A stretch of 7,060 bases of DNA from Nocardioidaceae bacterium (GTDB lineage: Bacteria > Actinomycetota > Actinomycetes > Propionibacteriales > Nocardioidaceae), in assembly GCA_013693815.1 (NCBI GenBank), contig CP059259.1, positions 114,411 through 121,470 on the forward strand, written 5' to 3'. Within the stretch, counting starts at the first letter, position 1. Every line of letters begins with the position of its first letter. The translations under genes were made by a program, and so were the position numbers. Shown here one piece after another: positions 4,053 to 7,060 of the stretch. The notes beneath the pieces are model-generated. The model ran no database searches and was not told the DNA's origin. It worked only from the letters and a program-made list of their open reading frames with translations.

Positions 4053-4967
4053 ATGAGGACGAACAACCTCCTGGGCAACGGAGCCTGGGTCAGCGACGGC
4101 GGATTGGAGACCGACCTGATCTTCAACCAGGGCCTCGACCTCCCCGAGTTCGCGTCCTTCCCCCTCCTCGACGACGAGGACGGCCTCGCGCTGCTCACCC
4201 GTTACTACTGTGAGTACGCTGCCATCGCTTCTGCTGCCGGCGCCGGCCTGCTGGTCGAGACTCCGACCTGGAGGGCCAGCCGCGATTGGGGAGCGGCCCT
4301 CGGCTACGACGAAGCCGCGCTTGCTCGGGTGAATGAGACCGCTGTCGAGTTCGCCCGCCGGACTGCCGCGGCGGCCGATGTCGAGCTGACTCGGGTCTCC
4401 GGCGTGATCGGACCGCGCGGCGACGGCTACCTCGCCGGTCAGGACGCGCCCGACGAAGCCGCCACCTTCCATGCCGCACAGGTCGCCTCGTTTGCCCGAG
4501 CCGGTGTCGACCTGGTCCACGCCATGACGATGACCAGCGCTGCCGAGGGCATCGGCATCGTCCGCGCTGCCCGGGATTCGGGACTGCCGGTCGCGATCTC
4601 CTTCACCGTCGAAACCGACGGCACCCTGCCGGACGGCACTACCTTGGCCCGGACCTTGGACCGGCTGGAGACCGAGGCTCCCGCCGACTGGTACGGCGTG
4701 AACTGCGCCCATCCCGCACATGTGCTGCCAGCGCTCGACGGCGGGGCCTGGCAGGACCGACTGACGTTCTTCCGCCCGAACGCTTCGACAATGTCACACG
4801 TGGAGCTCGACGAGATGGAGATTCTCGACCCCGGCGACCTAGACCTGCTGACCGAGACTGCCGGAACATTGCGGGCAAAGGCGCCCGGCCTACGCGTCGT
4901 GGGCGGCTGTTGCGGGACCGACAGCCGTCACGTCGCGGCGCTCTGGGGCGTGGCAGCTCCACGCTAA
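4053..4967 (+). CDS. Homocysteine S-methyltransferase family protein (MmuM-like)
   Basis: A 304-residue protein of usual MmuM length, with AAGGAG 8 nt before ATG 4053. The family's TIM barrel carries three zinc ligands: Cys218 in GVNCAHPAH, and Cys286 and Cys287 in GGCCGTD near the C-terminus. The N-terminal DGGLET (15-20) is the barrel's first conserved strand and loop. Family members move a methyl group from S-methylmethionine, SAM or another donor to homocysteine, making methionine in the cytosol. The ending GGCCGTD differs from the GGCCRT of classical MmuM, and DGGLETDLIFNQGLDLPEFA marks a subfamily widespread in environmental bacteria whose donor I do not know. Control by a divergent TetR regulator rather than a methionine or SAM signal suggests a catabolic or detoxifying methyl donor; this is inference. 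No other methionine gene is adjacent. Confidence 0.88.
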   Translation: MRTNNLLGNGAWVSDGGLETDLIFNQGLDLPEFASFPLLDDEDGLALLTRYYCEYAAIASAAGAGLLVETPTWRASRDWGAALGYDEAALARVNETAVEFARRTAAAADVELTRVSGVIGPRGDGYLAGQDAPDEAATFHAAQVASFARAGVDLVHAMTMTSAAEGIGIVRAARDSGLPVAISFTVETDGTLPDGTTLARTLDRLETEAPADWYGVNCAHPAHVLPALDGGAWQDRLTFFRPNASTMSHVELDEMEILDPGDLDLLTETAGTLRAKAPGLRVVGGCCGTDSRHVAALWGVAAPR

Positions 4968-4981
4968 GGAACTGCCAGCCC

Positions 4982-5010
4982 GTACGGTCGCGCCGACGTC
5001 ATCGACGTAC
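4982..5010 (+). terminator. Weak hairpin after the methyltransferase gene
   Basis: GTACGGTCG (4982-4990) and CGACGTAC (5003-5010) pair over 8 bp with one bulged G, and TTGATGCGTT follows. It starts 14 nt past the stop codon. The stem is imperfect and the tail has few Ts, so the call is tentative. Confidence 0.25.
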
Positions 5011-5128
5011 TTGATGCGTTCGCTGAGCAAGCTGTAGGTGGTAGGCCGATGTTCATACCAGGCTTGTGGTGGGCGCGTACGGGGTAGATCATCAGGCTGT
5101 TAGCCCTTGATGGCTCTGGAGGTCGCTC

Positions 5129-5962
5129 ATGCCCAGTATCAGCTCGACCATCGCAGCTGCGGGATCAGCAGCGCTGCTCGCTATCGCGGCCTTCACTACG
5201 GGCCAGGTCGTCGCGGGTGATCCGACGTCTCCGCCGTCTCCGGACAACCGACCGCTCGACGCACCCAGCTCCGTGCAGGGAGGGCCCGGACCCGGCAACC
5301 CGGCTGAGCTCCTCTATGTCCCGGTCACCTCTTGCCGTGTGGTCGACAGCCGCAAGGTCGGGGTGTTGGGAAAGAACGCACAGCGCGCCTACTACGTCGC
5401 CGGTGCGACGGGGTTCGCTGCCCAGGGTGGGAAAGCAACCGGATGTGGGATTCCGACGACGGCCACGGCGGTGGTGGTGAACCTGTGGGCCGCAAAGCCC
5501 AAGGCTGCGGGCAATCTCAAGGCATGGGCGGCTGGAGGGACCGAGCCAACGGGTAGCTCGCTCTTCTACACGAAGTCGTCCACCGGCACTGTGCAGCAAG
5601 TGACTGTGCCGATCAGGAGTGGCGCCGCCAAGCACCTCGCGATCCGCAACTTCAAGGCGAAAACCCACCTCGTCCTTGACGTCACTGGCTACTACGTACC
5701 GCCGATGTATGCCTATATCGGCTCTAGCGGGACGATCCTCGACCAATCGGGTCGCTTGGTCTCGGCTACGCGAACCGGCACCGGAACCTACACCCTGGTG
5801 TGGGACCGCGACATCACTACTTGCGTCGGCCAGGGTTCGTCGGACATCAGCGGCTATGTGATAGCGGTGTACACCAGCGGGAATAACGCCTACGTCTATG
5901 TCTATAACAACGTCTCTGGCGCAGCGGCAGACTACTGGGTGAACGTCACGATCAACTGCTGA
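5129..5962 (+). CDS. Secreted two-domain actinobacterial protein of unknown function
   Basis: A 277-residue protein with GGAGG 6 nt before ATG 5129; a stop lies seven codons upstream in frame, so the start is firm. Residues 1-29 are a signal peptide ending VVA before GD, unusual in having no Lys or Arg ahead of its hydrophobic core. A Pro/Gly/Ser-rich linker (31-58) follows. Residues about 61-190 match a beta-rich module seen in many secreted actinobacterial proteins: SCRVVDSRKVG, CGIPTTATAVVVNLWAAKP, then HLVLDVTGYYVP. Residues about 193-277 form a second beta module of the kind with a GTGTYTLVWDRDITTC core and a final NVTINC. Cysteines fall in two pairs, 69/106 and 232/277, one per module, suggesting a disulfide in each. 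It is probably extracellular or wall-associated. Catalytic motifs are not seen and I do not assign a role. A small imperfect hairpin (5091-5111) lies just before the ribosome site. Confidence 0.85.
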   Translation: MPSISSTIAAAGSAALLAIAAFTTGQVVAGDPTSPPSPDNRPLDAPSSVQGGPGPGNPAELLYVPVTSCRVVDSRKVGVLGKNAQRAYYVAGATGFAAQGGKATGCGIPTTATAVVVNLWAAKPKAAGNLKAWAAGGTEPTGSSLFYTKSSTGTVQQVTVPIRSGAAKHLAIRNFKAKTHLVLDVTGYYVPPMYAYIGSSGTILDQSGRLVSATRTGTGTYTLVWDRDITTCVGQGSSDISGYVIAVYTSGNNAYVYVYNNVSGAAADYWVNVTINC

Positions 5963-6039
5963 CAACCCCGGTCACAGGAAGAGGCTTATCTCCCGCGGTC
6001 ATTGCCCATTCGACCCTGGCTCGGCACTTGTTTCATTCA

Positions 6040-6051
6040 TAAACTCACCGA
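6040..6051 (+). promoter_or_regulatory. -10 box of a probable leaderless transcript
   Basis: TAAACT (6040-6045) fits the TANNNT -10 pattern and lies 6 nt before ATG 6052, so transcription would begin at about that ATG. No Shine-Dalgarno site precedes the ATG, and no clear -35 is seen. Confidence 0.45.
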
Positions 6052-6309
6052 ATGTCTAAGCAGCAGAGTCACGCCCGGCGGCGAGTCCCAGGTCTCACGA
6101 CAGTCGCGGTCGTCACCATCGTTGCTCTTGCAGCGCTTACTGCTTGCTCAGGTTCCGAGAGCCCCGAGGCTCCCGAGAAACCTGATCAGAACCTCCCGGT
6201 GTGGCGGTGCCCCTGCCGGAGGTGGCCGATCCGATTCCCCTCGCCGAGCTCGGTGACTTCAATGGTGTGCTTCGCCTCGAGATGGGTTCGAACTGCACCG
6301 GGACCCTGA
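6052..6309 (+). pseudogene. Lipoprotein signal peptide frame, separated by a frameshift from the protease domain
   Basis: This frame starts MSKQQSHARRRVPG, with a basic n-region, then a hydrophobic stretch (residues about 15-28), then the lipobox LTAC (29-32), whose Cys32 would be lipidated. A polar tether SGSESPEAPEKPDQN follows, typical of exported lipoproteins. After about 6198 the frame turns into Trp/Arg/Pro/Cys-rich sequence (VWRCPCRRWPIRFPS) that looks non-coding and stops at 6309. At the same place the next reading frame begins a trypsin-like protease domain that lacks its own signal peptide and start. The simplest reading is one gene, from 6052 past 7060, with one base missing near 6198-6214. 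The cause may be a true disabling mutation, a sequencing or assembly error, or -1 slippage: CCC at 6211-6213 can re-pair with CCC at 6210-6212, giving exactly the protease frame. Confidence 0.7.
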
Positions 6310-7060
6310 TCGATACCGGTGTGCAAGACGGTCCCGCGTACGTCATCACCAACGGTCACTGCACCGGCGATGTCGGTCGTTCGCCTCAAGAGGTCACGGT
6401 CGAAGAGGAATGGTTCGGTCCCGGGTTCCTGCTCGACACGTTCGACAATCCGGTTCCGCTCGAGGTGAGCGCGAAGGTGCTCGAGTACTCCACCATGCGC
6501 GGCCGTGACGTGGCGATCGTCAGGTTGAAGGAGAGTCTCGGCTACTTGCGTGGTCTCGGCATCAAGCCGATTCCGATCGTCGACGACGAGCCAGCAGCCG
6601 GGACTGCGGTGCGTAACGTCGCTGCCCCCGTACAAGAACTCGACCAGTCCGACTGGGTGCTGCGTGGTGGCGACTGCACGCTTACCGGGCAGAAGGACCT
6701 GCTCGAGTTCCACTGGCTCTGGGCAGATAGTTGGGCCAACGACTGTCCGGGCGTGATCCAGGGCAGCTCGGGCTCACCGTTGTTCACTCTCGACGCCGAT
6801 GGCGGCCCGCAAGCCATCGCAGCGGTCATCAACACCACCACTTGGGGCGCCTCACCCGAGAACGGCGGCCTCTGCTTCTTGAACCGGCCCTGCGAAGTCA
6901 GCGAGCAGGGCATCGACATGGTCGAGGAGACCTCGTACGCGGTCTCGGTCGCCGGCGTCGGCCGGTGCTTCGACGCTAGTGGGGTATTCACGCTCGATGG
7001 TGATTGCCCGCTCGAGATGAGTTCGGTCTGGGCCAACGGTGGTGGCGGCGCCTTCCGCGG
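6201..7060 (+). CDS. Trypsin-like (chymotrypsin-fold) serine protease domain, 3' end beyond window
   Basis: The frame is open from 6186 (after TGA at 6183-6185) to the window edge. GTG 6201 is the first possible start, but it has no ribosome site and would leave an exported-type domain without a signal peptide, so it is probably the continuation of the lipoprotein frame starting at 6052. The full catalytic triad of family S1-like peptidases is visible: His in VITNGHC (codon 6357-6359), Asp in RGRDVAIVRL (6507-6509) and Ser in IQGSSGSPLF (6768-6770). The Cys in NCTGTLI and the Cys after the active His match the usual disulfide at the histidine loop. Many further cysteines (GDC, NDC, LCF, PCE, RCF, DCP) indicate an oxidised, extracellular location. 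Substrate unknown. The reading frame has no internal stops or damage after the shift, which argues against an old pseudogene. Confidence 0.8.
   Translation, partial: MAVPLPEVADPIPLAELGDFNGVLRLEMGSNCTGTLIDTGVQDGPAYVITNGHCTGDVGRSPQEVTVEEEWFGPGFLLDTFDNPVPLEVSAKVLEYSTMRGRDVAIVRLKESLGYLRGLGIKPIPIVDDEPAAGTAVRNVAAPVQELDQSDWVLRGGDCTLTGQKDLLEFHWLWADSWANDCPGVIQGSSGSPLFTLDADGGPQAIAAVINTTTWGASPENGGLCFLNRPCEVSEQGIDMVEETSYAVSVAGVGRCFDASGVFTLDGDCPLEMSSVWANGGGGAFR

Noticed and set aside
3981..4721. Minus-strand open frame opposite the methyltransferase
   Set aside because: Gly/Val/Arg-rich composition, no domain, and it covers a well-supported gene and its promoter region.
4968..5128. Riboswitch in the gap between the methyltransferase and the secreted protein
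   Set aside because: Only a weak bulged stem and a small imperfect hairpin are present; no conserved riboswitch core is recognisable.
5165..5965. Minus-strand open frame opposite the secreted protein
   Set aside because: Arg/His/Asp-rich shadow of a gene that has a signal peptide, a ribosome site and recognisable modules.
6186..7036. Minus-strand frames opposite the protease
   Set aside because: They overlap the catalytic triad coding frame and have no family motifs.

Overview
The window is high-GC DNA with short intergenic gaps, strong Shine-Dalgarno sites on some genes and apparently leaderless starts on others. It encodes the fhaB-fhaA pair and VapBC of a type common in Actinomycetota, so I read it as an actinobacterial chromosome. 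The short FhaA linker and the two-domain secreted protein fit Propionibacteriales such as Nocardioidaceae; that placement is inference. The fhaB-fhaA-tRNA-Leu order is a conserved actinobacterial cell-division and phosphosignalling locus, usually close to oriC.

Layout. Positions 1-934 (minus) hold the start of fhaB and all of fhaA, with an 8-nt overlap. A plus-strand tRNA-Leu(CAG) lies at 1104-1185, with its own promoter and a strong hairpin behind it. Next comes a minus-strand block of two toxin-antitoxin-like modules. The first (1223-2423) is an XRE regulator overlapping an AbiEii/MenT-like nucleotidyltransferase. The second (2545-3202) is VapB overlapping VapC. A TetR regulator (3363-3968, minus) and a homocysteine S-methyltransferase-family enzyme (4053-4967, plus) are divergent around a palindromic operator. 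The right end is plus strand: a secreted two-domain protein (5129-5962), then a lipoprotein-type signal peptide (from 6052) followed out of frame by a trypsin-like serine protease domain that runs off the window.

How the parts relate. Each toxin-antitoxin pair has overlapping reading frames and repeat elements at its promoter, as expected for autoregulation. The nucleotidyltransferase toxin family includes members that modify tRNA 3' ends, and this one sits convergent to a tRNA-Leu gene that lacks an encoded CCA. The tetR-methyltransferase region has two operator-like palindromes about three helical turns apart, and the main one fills the spacer of two overlapping face-to-face promoters. Three genes (xre, vapB and the lipoprotein leader) have a TANNNT -10 box 6-7 nt before the ATG and no Shine-Dalgarno site, the signature of leaderless mRNAs. 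Main oddities: the frameshift between signal peptide and protease, a tRNA-Leu T stem with only four evident pairs, and a 12-bp perfect inverted repeat bracketing the xre promoter. No insertion sequence, CRISPR array, integrase or duplicated tRNA end was seen. No gene-free stretch exceeds 300 bases; the longest are about 160-170.
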